From: an uncultured Cardiobacterium sp.
GTDB lineage: Bacteria > Pseudomonadota > Gammaproteobacteria > Cardiobacteriales > Cardiobacteriaceae
Direction of reading: 5' to 3'
Assembly (NCBI RefSeq): GCF_938028825.1
Contig: NZ_CALIZP010000065.1
Coordinates: forward strand, 1-19,864
Length of the DNA: 19,864 bases
Part shown: positions 1 to 6,822 of the stretch, one piece after another
Numbering within the stretch: the stretch's first letter is position 1
Layout of the letters: each line of letters begins with the position of its first letter
Notes under the pieces: model-generated
What the model was told of the DNA's origin: nothing
Databases searched by the model: none
What the model saw: the letters and a program-made list of their open reading frames with translations, nothing else
Translations under genes and position numbers: made by a program

Positions 1-2
1 AT

Positions 3-56
3 ATCCCAGTCGAACGGCTGTTTTTCCACGGTAGCCGTGGCGGTAATGCCCAATAG
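3..56 (+). CDS. possible 3' end of an upstream gene (partial, uncertain)
   Basis: A plus-strand frame is open from the window edge to a TAG at 54-56 and ends in the residues FFHGSRGGNAQ. A strong terminator follows about 25 bases later, which is where one would expect the end of an upstream plus-strand gene. The call rests on that geometry only, because 17 codons are too few to recognise a family. The opposite strand is also open across 1-63, so a minus-strand gene running out of the window cannot be excluded. A 6-bp palindrome with a 3-base loop lies inside the segment at 26-40 and has no T-run after it on the plus strand. Confidence 0.25.
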   Translation: MPVERLFFHGSRGGNAQ

Positions 57-81
57 TTTGACGCTACTCTGCCGGATAGGT

Positions 82-118
82 GCAAAAAAAAAGCGGACTA
101 TGGGTCCGCTTTTTTTGC
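82..118. terminator. strong bidirectional rho-independent terminator
   Basis: A perfect stem AGCGGAC/GTCCGCT (92-98 with 104-110) encloses a 5-base loop. The stem is flanked by nine A on the left and seven T on the right, which extend it and supply a U-tract in either direction. It separates whatever lies upstream from the mevalonate genes and would stop transcription from both sides. Confidence 0.85.
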
Positions 119-158
119 GCCGTTGATGTCTCGCTACGCCGTAGAAAAAAGGCCTGCG

Positions 159-167
159 TGCTATACT
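159..167 (+). promoter_or_regulatory. putative extended -10 promoter for the HMG-CoA reductase operon
   Basis: The sequence TGCTATACT is a near-consensus extended -10 element (TG-N-TATACT). No good -35 is visible at 16-18 bases upstream, as is usual for extended -10 promoters. The predicted transcription start near 174 would leave a leader of about 28 bases before the ATG at 202. It sits just after the terminator at 82-118, which fits the start of a new transcription unit. Confidence 0.5.
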
Positions 168-201
168 GCTGCGCCGAAAATTCCTGTAAAACCAGCAAAA
201 T

Positions 202-1242
202 ATGCCCCGCCAAGAGACCCACATCACTCCCATCCCGACCCAATGGATCGGGCCGCTTACCATCAGCGGCAACGCCGTGAACGATACCGTCCGCGTCCCG
301 CTCGCCACCTACGAAAGCCCGCTCTGGCCCTCCACCGCGCGCGGCGCGAGGGTCGCCGAACACTGCGGCGGCGTGCGCTGCACCCTGATTGACGACCGCA
401 TGGCGCGCAGCATTCTGCTCGAAGCGCCCGATGCCGCCACCGCCTACGCCGCGCTACAAGACATTCTCGCCGCGCGCGACGAACTCGCCGCCGTCGTCGC
501 AGAAACAGGCCGCTTCGCCCGCCTGCTCGGCCTGCACCACCAAATCGTCGGCAACCTGCTCTATCTCCGTCTCGAATGCGCGACCGGCGACGCCGCCGGG
601 CACAACATGGTGACCAAAGCCGCCGATGCCGTGCTTTCCCACATCCTCGCCGCCCATCCCGCCCTCGCCTACGGCTCCATCTCCGCCAACTACTGCACCG
701 ACAAAAAAGTGAGCGCGGTGAACGGCATCCTTGGCCGGGGCAAAAACATCATCGCCGAAATCACCATCCCGCGCCGCCTCTGCGCGCGGATGCTGCGCAC
801 CACACCGGAAAAAATCTGCGCGCTGAACCTGCGCAAAAACCACATCGGCGGGGCGCTTGCCGGCAGCATCCGTAGCGCAAACGCCCACTTCGCCAACATC
901 CTCCTCGCCTTCTACCTCGCCACCGGCCAGGACGCGGCGAACATCATCGAAGGCTCGCAAGGCATCGTCCACACCGAAACGCGCGGCGACGACCTCTATT
1001 TCAGCTGCACCCTGCCGAACCTCATCATCGGCAGCGTCGGCAACGGCAAAAGCGGCGACGCCGTCGAAGCGCACCTGCACGCGCTGGGCTGCCGCGCAGA
1101 CCGTCCCGCCGGCGAGAACGCGCGCCGCCTCGCCGCCATCTGCGCTGCCACCGTCCTCTGCGGCGAACTGTCGCTGCTTGCCGCGCAGACCAACCCCGGC
1201 GAACTGATGCGCGCCCACCTCGCCCTGGAACGCCGCGCATGA
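202..1242 (+). CDS. hydroxymethylglutaryl-CoA reductase
   Basis: This enzyme reduces HMG-CoA to mevalonate with NAD(P)H, the committed step of the mevalonate route to isopentenyl diphosphate, in the cytosol. The 346-residue protein has the family landmarks in order: ATYESPLWPS with the catalytic Glu near 38, the ATGDAAGHNMV dinucleotide-binding motif near 127-136, NYCTDKK with catalytic Lys near 168-169, GQDAANI with catalytic Asp near 244, and a C-terminal catalytic His near 339 (AHLALE). The length suits a soluble enzyme without a membrane anchor. ATG 202 was chosen because the conserved PTQWIGPL segment begins only 11 residues later. No clear Shine-Dalgarno is visible in front of it. Its stop overlaps the start of the isomerase gene (ATGA). 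The family call is firm, but I do not assign the cofactor class. Confidence 0.93.
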   Translation: MPRQETHITPIPTQWIGPLTISGNAVNDTVRVPLATYESPLWPSTARGARVAEHCGGVRCTLIDDRMARSILLEAPDAATAYAALQDILAARDELAAVVAETGRFARLLGLHHQIVGNLLYLRLECATGDAAGHNMVTKAADAVLSHILAAHPALAYGSISANYCTDKKVSAVNGILGRGKNIIAEITIPRRLCARMLRTTPEKICALNLRKNHIGGALAGSIRSANAHFANILLAFYLATGQDAANIIEGSQGIVHTETRGDDLYFSCTLPNLIIGSVGNGKSGDAVEAHLHALGCRADRPAGENARRLAAICAATVLCGELSLLAAQTNPGELMRAHLALERRA

Positions 1243-2264
1243 ACCCCATCGCCCGCCGCAAACGCGAACACCTCGACGCCCTCGCGCAAGACCCCGCCAT
1301 CGAGCGTGGCGGCAGCGGCTTTGCCGCCCTGCGCCTGACGCACCGCGCCCTGCCTGAGCTGGCGCTCGCCGACATCGACACCCGCTGCCCCTTCCTCGGC
1401 AAAACCCTGCACCTGCCGCTCCTCATCTCCTCCATGACCGGCGGCAGCGACCCGGAAATACGGCGCATCAACCGCCACCTTGCCGCCGCCGCCGAAGCCT
1501 GCGGTGTGGCGATGGCGGTCGGCTCGCAGCGTGTCCAGTTCGGCGAACAGGCGGCAGAAGCCAGCTTCCGCCTGCGCGATGTCGCGCCCGGTACCGTTCT
1601 CATCGCCAACCTCGGCGCCGTGCAGCTTAACTACGGCTTTGACAGCAGCCACGCCTGCCGCGCGGTAGCGACGCTCGTCGCCGATGGCCTCTACCTGCAC
1701 CTCAACCCCCTGCAAGAAGCCGTGCAGCCCGAAGGCGACACCGACTACCGCGATCTGGCCGCGAAAATCGCCGCCGTCGTGCAGGCGACCCCCGTGCCCG
1801 TGCTGCTCAAAGAAGTCGGCAGCGGCCTCTCGCCCGCCGACATCGCCCTCGGCAAACAGGCCGGCGTGCGCTACTACGACCTCGCCGGACGCGGCGGCAC
1901 CTCGTGGAGCCGTATCGAACACCACCGCCGCCGCGACCCTGCCGACACCCTCGGCCTCACCTTCCAGGACTGGGGACTGACAACCGTCGAAGCGCTGCGC
2001 CTCAACCGCGCCGCCCACCCCGACGTAACCCTCATCGCCAGCGGCGGCATCAGAAGCGGCATCGACATGGCGAAAGCCATCCTCCTCGGTGCCGAACTGT
2101 GTGGCATTGCCGCGCCCTTCCTCGCTGCCGCGCAAGAAAGCACTGCTGCCGTTATCGCCGCCATCCGCCGCTTCGAACGCGAATACCGCACCGCGCTCTT
2201 CCTCCTCGGCTGCCGCGACAACGCCGCCCTGCGCGACAACCACGCGCTGCTGCTGAATCCGTAA
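1239..2264 (+). CDS. fni: type 2 isopentenyl-diphosphate delta-isomerase (FMN-dependent)
   Basis: This enzyme interconverts isopentenyl and dimethylallyl diphosphate using reduced FMN and Mg2+. The 341-residue length is normal for the type 2 family, which is unrelated to the Nudix type 1 enzyme. Visible landmarks are the N-terminal RKREHL motif (residues 7-12), SSMTGG (64-69), NPLQEAVQPEGD (156-167) with the conserved Gln and Glu, KEVGSG (191-196), and the flavin-phosphate region IASGGIRSG (266-274). The start ATG overlaps the HMG-CoA reductase stop by four bases (ATGA), so the two are translationally coupled and their products act in one pathway. Other mevalonate genes (HMG-CoA synthase, the kinases and the decarboxylase) are not in this window. 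A glyoxylase-type or FMN-dehydrogenase relative is unlikely, given the full motif set. Confidence 0.94.
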   Translation: MNPIARRKREHLDALAQDPAIERGGSGFAALRLTHRALPELALADIDTRCPFLGKTLHLPLLISSMTGGSDPEIRRINRHLAAAAEACGVAMAVGSQRVQFGEQAAEASFRLRDVAPGTVLIANLGAVQLNYGFDSSHACRAVATLVADGLYLHLNPLQEAVQPEGDTDYRDLAAKIAAVVQATPVPVLLKEVGSGLSPADIALGKQAGVRYYDLAGRGGTSWSRIEHHRRRDPADTLGLTFQDWGLTTVEALRLNRAAHPDVTLIASGGIRSGIDMAKAILLGAELCGIAAPFLAAAQESTAAVIAAIRRFEREYRTALFLLGCRDNAALRDNHALLLNP

Positions 2265-2277
2265 ACCCTGGCCTTAT

Positions 2278-2314
2278 CCCGCCGGCACGGAAAAGCCCTT
2301 CTCCCGTCGGCGGG
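2278..2314 (+). terminator. imperfect GC hairpin after the isomerase gene
   Basis: CCCGCCG (2278-2284) pairs with CGGCGGG (2308-2314), and after a two-base bulge ACGG pairs with CCGT, leaving a loop of about 13 bases. It lies 13 bases after the isomerase stop, but no T-run follows. It may be a weak terminator or an mRNA 3'-end structure. The function is inferred from position only. Confidence 0.35.
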
Positions 2315-2317
2315 CTG

Positions 2318-2346
2318 AAGACAGCCCTGTTTGCAAGGGCTATAAA
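2318..2346 (+). promoter_or_regulatory. putative sigma-70 promoter for the secreted four-Cys protein
   Basis: AAGACA (2318-2323, four of six matches to the -35 consensus) is separated by exactly 17 bases from TATAAA (2341-2346). The spacer holds a small inverted repeat, AGCCCT/AGGGCT (2323-2328 with 2336-2341), which could be an operator. The expected start near 2353 leaves a 5' leader of about 58 bases ending in a clear AAGGA ribosome-binding site at 2397-2401. Confidence 0.45.
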
Positions 2347-2410
2347 ATAGGCGTCGGCCGCCCGGCCGCCTCACCGCAACCGTAAAACCATTTTTTAAGG
2401 ACTACCCCCC

Positions 2411-3382
2411 ATGAAAAAAACCCTCATCGCGCTCGCCCTTACCGCCGCCCAGGCCGGTGCCGCGCCGCTCTTCACCAACACCATCACCCCCGGCACACAG
2501 CCGCTGACCTACCTCGGCGAAGACAGCAAGGCGGCGGCCGCCCTCGTCATGACGCAGAAGCCCGACGGCGGCGACGCCGTTTTCCGCCTCGCCAAAGACA
2601 GCCCGCTCACCATCCTGCTCGTGGATGACAAAGGCCGCGCGCTCGTCAAAAACGCCTTCGGCCTGACCGGCTGGGCACAGGCGGATACCAGCGGCGCAGC
2701 TGCCGACAAACTGGACGGCCTGCAAAAAGCGGAAATCGGTGAAAACAACTTCTTTTTCTACTTTGACCCGAAAAACAGCACCTTTTTGAACGAAACCGTG
2801 CCGGGCAAAGATGATGCACCGGATGTCTATCGCGCCCTGCGCGGCAAACTGGCGGGGGATGACAAAGACTATTTCGTCTATTGCGACGACGGCATGAGTG
2901 GCGACCCGAACTGCACTATCTTCCCCGCCCCCGCCGACGGCAAAGCCCCGGACGAAGTCCCCTACGACGAAAACAGCACCCTGAACGGCGAAACCTACTA
3001 TCTGCCCGGCGACGGCACCGTCTATACCGACACCCACGCCAACCTCTACTACCAGACGCGCAGCAAATACACGCTCAAAGGCGACAAACTGGACGAAGTC
3101 ATCCAGCCCTATCACTACATCGGCGTGGACAGCAAAGCCGAAAACGATTTCACGCTCGACGGTCTCGACGGCAAAAAACACGCGGTGAAGAAAGGCGAAA
3201 AAGTGCGCATCATCCTCGACGACCCGCGCGCCATCCCCTGCAAGGAAGAGGAAATCTGCAAACTGAAATTGCTGGTGCAAAACGCGGGCGGCAACACCGG
3301 CTGGGTCACGCCCGACACATACAGCGGCGAAGAAGAAAAACCGGGGCCGAAGATCGCATATATCCGCTTCTACGGCGACTGA
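2411..3382 (+). CDS. secreted protein of unknown function, four-cysteine paralog family (copy 1)
   Basis: I do not recognise a named family. The 323-residue protein starts with a classic Sec signal peptide (MKK, hydrophobic stretch, AQAGAA near residue 18), so it is probably periplasmic or exposed. It is clearly paralogous to the product at 14542-13442. Shared blocks are NxFGLTGWAQ (81-90), a C-x9-C pair at Cys158/Cys168 with GMSxD between, YYLPGDGTVYTD (196-207), QPYHYIGVDS (232-241) and a C-terminal LLVxxxxGxxGWVT block (287-300). That last block resembles the end of an SH3-like barrel. Cys277 and Cys283 form a second pair, so two disulfides are likely. Start choice is supported by AAGGA nine bases upstream. 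A perfect terminator follows 15 bases after the stop, so it is a single-gene unit. The role is unknown. Confidence 0.85.
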   Translation: MKKTLIALALTAAQAGAAPLFTNTITPGTQPLTYLGEDSKAAAALVMTQKPDGGDAVFRLAKDSPLTILLVDDKGRALVKNAFGLTGWAQADTSGAAADKLDGLQKAEIGENNFFFYFDPKNSTFLNETVPGKDDAPDVYRALRGKLAGDDKDYFVYCDDGMSGDPNCTIFPAPADGKAPDEVPYDENSTLNGETYYLPGDGTVYTDTHANLYYQTRSKYTLKGDKLDEVIQPYHYIGVDSKAENDFTLDGLDGKKHAVKKGEKVRIILDDPRAIPCKEEEICKLKLLVQNAGGNTGWVTPDTYSGEEEKPGPKIAYIRFYGD

Positions 3383-3397
3383 GCGCCGCTGCACAGG

Positions 3398-3424
3398 AAA
3401 CGCCGACCCGCGTCGGCGTTTTTT
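3398..3424. terminator. rho-independent terminator between convergent genes
   Basis: A perfect stem AAACGCCGAC/GTCGGCGTTT (3398-3407 with 3412-3421) encloses a 4-base loop and runs into a six-T tract (3419-3424). It lies between the convergent genes ending at 3382 (+) and 3448 (-). It should work best for the plus strand and may help stop minus-strand transcripts. Confidence 0.88.
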
Positions 3425-3447
3425 CTGCGCGATGCGCGGGCACCCGG

Positions 3448-4551
3448 CTATATCCCGCGCAGCAATATGCCGATGAGGGGCGGCAGGGCAAGCCCGAGCC
3501 AGAGGAGGATGTTGCCGCTGCGGCTGTGCGCGGGGACGCGCCCGGTCGTCTGCGGCGGCAGCGCCCTGCCGTGGATGGCGGCGTCAGCGCTGGCGGCGAT
3601 TTCCCGCACCATGTCGTCTTCTGCGAGATAGCCTGCGGGGAAGCGGTGCCTGTCGCCGTAGCGGTCATCAATGGCGAGATGGGTGGGCGGGTCGAGTCTG
3701 CCGCATTTCAGCACGGCGCGGATGCCGCGCATATCCTGCCGCGCGATGAAATCAATCCTGCCGTCGGGTCGGCAGAGGTGCAGGCCGCGTGCATCGAGGC
3801 GCGCCATGATGCGCGGTTCCTGGGTGAGGTAGTAGCGGTAGTGGCCATAGATGCGGTGCAGCAGCCAGGCCAGGATGGCGATGCCCGCGAGGTTGAAGAC
3901 GGCCAGCAGGGGATGCAGGGGCTGTGCCGCATCATGCGAACGCCAGCCGTCGTAAAACAGCCAGACGATGAACCAGGCGGCTGCCAGCAGCAGGGCCAGG
4001 GTGAAGCTGGCAAAGCGGATGGTGCGGCGGGTCCTGTACCAGAGACGCATCGGGATGGCGGCGGCGGGCGGTGCGGCAACATGGTGCAGGCGGTCCCGCG
4101 CGACGCGGGCGATGTCGGCGTAATCGGCGGCACCGAGGCGCGGGTGACGGTACAGCCGCTTCGTCCCGTCGCGCGCGCAGATGGCGAGCTGTATCCCGCT
4201 GCCGGGGGCGGACACATCGGCGAGCGCCTGCCAGCGCCATTGCGCGCAGATGCGCCCGCCGTGGCAGAGGGTCAGCCCCAGGGCGTCGCATATGACGGCG
4301 GGGCGGCGGCGGCGGAAGCAGCAGTAAAGCGCGATGGCGCCGGCCAGCGCCCACAGTGGTGTCCACACCGTCCAGACGCGGTGGCTGTACTGCCCCGCCG
4401 TCAGCGGATAGGCGAACCACAGGAGCAGCCAGACGGCGATGACGGAACCCGGCCGGTGGTGCAGCCGCCCGCCCCAGCCGTGGCTGTCCGGGGCGTGCAG
4501 ATCGGGGGTGAAGGAAGTGGCGTTTTTATCGGGCACGAAGGCTTGCGCCAT
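3448..4551 (-). CDS. five-TM membrane protein of unknown function with two soluble beta-rich segments
   Basis: This 367-residue protein has no family I can name. Hydrophobic segments lie near residues 36-52, 60-79, 177-200, 212-233 and 347-365. The layout is a repeated module: two membrane helices, then a soluble domain of about 90 residues (81-170 and 240-325), with a last helix at the C-terminus. Both soluble parts carry a pattern (LGLTLCHGGR... and RGLHLCRPDGR...) reminiscent of bacterial PH-like domains found after paired helices. That resemblance is inference. Its ATG shares one base with the sbp stop codon (TGATG, 4549-4553), so it is translated by coupling to the sulfate-binding protein. 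A longer reading from 4617 would overlap sbp by over 60 bases and is rejected. It might be an accessory membrane partner of sulfate uptake, but nothing in it shows transport. Confidence 0.75.
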   Translation of the reverse strand: MAQAFVPDKNATSFTPDLHAPDSHGWGGRLHHRPGSVIAVWLLLWFAYPLTAGQYSHRVWTVWTPLWALAGAIALYCCFRRRRPAVICDALGLTLCHGGRICAQWRWQALADVSAPGSGIQLAICARDGTKRLYRHPRLGAADYADIARVARDRLHHVAAPPAAAIPMRLWYRTRRTIRFASFTLALLLAAAWFIVWLFYDGWRSHDAAQPLHPLLAVFNLAGIAILAWLLHRIYGHYRYYLTQEPRIMARLDARGLHLCRPDGRIDFIARQDMRGIRAVLKCGRLDPPTHLAIDDRYGDRHRFPAGYLAEDDMVREIAASADAAIHGRALPPQTTGRVPAHSRSGNILLWLGLALPPLIGILLRGI

Positions 4552-5522
4552 CAGCGTTTCTGCAACTGGTCCAGCAGGGCGCCGCTCGCGAAGTGTTCTT
4601 TCATCGCCTTGTCCCACGAGCCGCTGATGTCTTCGATGGTTTTCAGCTTGACTTCGGGGAAGCTGTCCTTGAAGGCGGCGGCGATTTTTTCATCGCGCAC
4701 GCGGTAGTGGTTTTCCGCCAGCAGTTGCTGCGCCGGTTCGCTGTACAGATATTCGAGATAGGCTTTGGCGGCGTCCGTCGTGCCTTTGGCGTCGGTATTC
4801 TTGTCCAGCCAGGCGACGGGGAATTCGGCGAGGATGGAGACTTTGGGGATGACCACGTCGTAGTCGTTTGCGCCGTATTCCTGGCGGATGCCGTGCACTT
4901 CGGATTCAAAGGTAATCAGCACGTCGCCGATTTTGCGCTCGACGAAGCTGGTGGTCGCGCCGCGTCCGCCGGTGTCAAAGACCTTGACGTGGCCGAGGAC
5001 GTTTTTCAGGAACGCCTGCTGTTCGTCTGCGCTTTGGTAGGTGTCCTGCGCGTAGCCGAGCGCGCCGAGGTAGGCATAGCGCCCGTTGCCGCTGGTTTTC
5101 GGGTTGGCGAAGACGATTTCCACGCCGTCTTTGACGAGATCGCCCCAGTTTTCGATGTGTTTCGGGTTGCCCTTGCGCACGAGGAAGGCGGTGGTGGAAT
5201 AGTAGGGCGAGCTGTGATGCGGCAGGCGTTCGCGCCAGTTGTCCGGCAGCAGTTTGCCTTTCTGCGCGAGCACATCGATGTCGGTCACCTGGTTGAAGGT
5301 AACGACATCGGCTTTCAGCCCTTGCAGGATGGCGTTGGCCTGCTTCGAGGAACCGGCGTGCGACTGGATGATTTTCACGTCGGGGTGTTCCTTGCGGTAA
5401 AGATCGTTGTAGCGGGCGAAGAGTTCGCGCGCGATGTCGTAGGAGGCGTTGAGCAGCTCCGTTTCGGCAAACACCGGCAGGGCGGCAGCAGCGAAGAGGG
5501 CGGCGAGAAGGATTTTTTTCAT
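4551..5522 (-). CDS. sbp: periplasmic sulfate/thiosulfate-binding protein of an ABC importer
   Basis: This protein binds sulfate or thiosulfate in the periplasm and delivers it to the CysT/W/A-type ABC permease. The 323-residue precursor begins with a Sec signal peptide (MKKILLAALF... cut near LPVFA). Family motifs visible in the mature part are NASYDIARELFARYN, QSHAGSSKQANAIL, FANPKTSGNGRYAYLGALGYA and the long GGRGATTSFVERKIGDVLITFESE block that lines the oxyanion site. The start at 5522 was preferred over an upstream in-frame codon at 5675 because it begins exactly with the signal peptide. No permease or ATPase genes follow. Instead a membrane protein is translationally coupled at the 3' end, so the permease must be elsewhere. 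Sbp and CysP cannot be separated by eye. Confidence 0.92.
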   Translation of the reverse strand: MKKILLAALFAAAALPVFAETELLNASYDIARELFARYNDLYRKEHPDVKIIQSHAGSSKQANAILQGLKADVVTFNQVTDIDVLAQKGKLLPDNWRERLPHHSSPYYSTTAFLVRKGNPKHIENWGDLVKDGVEIVFANPKTSGNGRYAYLGALGYAQDTYQSADEQQAFLKNVLGHVKVFDTGGRGATTSFVERKIGDVLITFESEVHGIRQEYGANDYDVVIPKVSILAEFPVAWLDKNTDAKGTTDAAKAYLEYLYSEPAQQLLAENHYRVRDEKIAAAFKDSFPEVKLKTIEDISGSWDKAMKEHFASGALLDQLQKR

Positions 5523-5605
5523 GGGGGCTTCCGGTTGTTGGGGGGAGCGCGCATGGTAGGGATTTCCGCCGCATCTGCCCAATAGCGGTTTTTTATTGCG
5601 CCATA

Positions 5606-5626
5606 ACCGGCGGGCATAACGCCGGT
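5606..5626. promoter_or_regulatory. inverted repeat in the divergent sbp / DUF2262-like intergenic region
   Basis: ACCGGCG (5606-5612) and CGCCGGT (5620-5626) form a perfect 7-bp inverted repeat around a 7-base centre, about 85 bases upstream of the sbp start. The whole gap 5523-5810 has no convincing gene. It also holds a second small palindrome (GGCGA/TCGCC, 5651-5663), a third hairpin (CCCGC/GCGGG, 5698-5713) and AT-rich -10-like strings TATAAA (5692) and TATAGT (5721) without good -35 partners. An operator role is inferred from position only. Confidence 0.3.
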
Positions 5627-5810
5627 ACATGGTCAAAACGCGCCAGAACAGGCGAGGCTCGCCGCCTTGTCTCATTTCTGTCTGGAACGACTATAAACCC
5701 GCGTTCATGCGGGCGTGATATATAGTCGGCGGGGCAAAAAATCACGGCGGAAAGGATCCCCCTCCCCCCGCCCCGCCTCACGGCATCCTGCCCACAACCC
5801 GGTCCTGCAC

Positions 5811-6677
5811 ATGACCCCGCAAGAACAACGCACCGCCTTTGCCGCCGACTACCGCGATGAAGAACAGGACATCACCGTCCTCACCGCCAACCCCTGCAAT
5901 GCCGTTTTCAGCATCAGCGGCGCGCCGCTCTACCGTGCCAAGTGCCGCATCCTTGCCTACCGGAGCGGCCAACAACTGCACAGCGAGCCGCTGGTGGGCG
6001 GCTTCGGACACATCCACAGCCTCGCCGCACCCGCCGATTTCAGCGGGAAAAAGCTGAAGCGCCTGCGCCGCCTGCTGTGCGCCCTGGGCGGGAAACCGCC
6101 GGTCGCCTGCCTCGCCGGACATACCATCTACCGCCTGCGCGTCCGCGCCCACAACACCGCGCCGCACCGGTTCATGCTGCTGCGCATCCTGCGCGCCGGC
6201 GCGCCGGATACCGCCCTGGCCGCCATGCGCGATGCCTACCGCCATCCCCCCGTCTGGCAGGAGGCGCCACCCGCCATTCCCCTCACCCTCGATACCGCCT
6301 TCCACCATTACAAGGGCCAGGCCGACTGGCTGGGGCAGCCCGTCTGCATCATGCTGGATCGCGACGAAAACAACCCCGCACAACCCGCTCCCGCTGCCGC
6401 CGCCACGCTGAACCGCCTGTTCGACAGCCCGGACAACCGCCGTTACTGGAACGAACGCCTGATTAACCATGCCGCCCGCTGCCTCGCGGCAGCCGGGGAA
6501 AGTGGCGGGCTGGATGCCGCCGCACTCGCCCGCCGCCTGCGCCTTGCCGAACTGGCTGTCGGCGCGGACGGTGCCTTTACCGCCTGGCTGGATGCGGGCG
6601 ACACCTTCAATGGCGAACCCGTCAGCCTCGGCGTCACCCCGGCAGGCGAACTTGACGATCCCTGCATCGGCACCTGA
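5811..6677 (+). CDS. DUF2262-like protein of unknown function
   Basis: This is a 288-residue cytosolic protein with no signal peptide or membrane helices. The C-terminal half (about residues 160-285) has the pattern of DUF2262 proteins: a DWLGQPVCIMLD strand, a helical stretch with YWNERLINHAARCL, then LRLAELAVGADGAFTAWLDAGDTFNGEPVSLG written here in parts as LRLAELAVG, GAFTAWLDAGD and FNGEPVSLG. The assignment is from memory of the family and is tentative. The N-terminal half (VFSISGAPLYRAKCRIL... FGHIHSL) is unrecognised. ATG 5811 was chosen because codon bias and the match to the 7701 gene start there. No Shine-Dalgarno is visible. Its first 15 codons and 29 upstream bases resemble those of the ICL/PEPM-family gene at 7701. 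Gene neighbours do not suggest a role. Confidence 0.6.
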   Translation: MTPQEQRTAFAADYRDEEQDITVLTANPCNAVFSISGAPLYRAKCRILAYRSGQQLHSEPLVGGFGHIHSLAAPADFSGKKLKRLRRLLCALGGKPPVACLAGHTIYRLRVRAHNTAPHRFMLLRILRAGAPDTALAAMRDAYRHPPVWQEAPPAIPLTLDTAFHHYKGQADWLGQPVCIMLDRDENNPAQPAPAAAATLNRLFDSPDNRRYWNERLINHAARCLAAAGESGGLDAAALARRLRLAELAVGADGAFTAWLDAGDTFNGEPVSLGVTPAGELDDPCIGT

Positions 6678-6822
6678 GAGCGCGTTGCGCAGAAAAACCG
6701 CCGCGTCCCGCCGCCAATCCCCTACAATGCAAAAGTACGGCCGCCGCCGGATGCTTTCCGCGCCGTTTTGACCGTGCCATGTGCCGCAGGGCCCTCCCTC
6801 CCCTTTGCATCAAGGAGAAACC

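Noticed and set aside
26..40. Short perfect hairpin CCACGG/CCGTGG as a terminator
   Set aside because: There is no T-run after it on the plus strand and only a 6-bp stem. The nearby 82-118 hairpin is the convincing terminator.
996..2243. 415-codon minus-strand frame opposite HMG-CoA reductase and the isomerase
   Set aside because: It is a GC-skewed antisense shadow. Both plus-strand genes are fully supported by catalytic motifs.
2881..4707. 608-codon plus-strand frame spanning the terminator at 3398-3424
   Set aside because: It crosses the end of a real gene, a strong terminator and two minus-strand genes, and its translation is Arg/His-rich shadow sequence.
6723..6728. TACAAT as a promoter for the GH1 fragment
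   Set aside because: The -10 is good, but there is no -35 match at 16-18 bases and no TG extension, so it is too weak to list as a feature.
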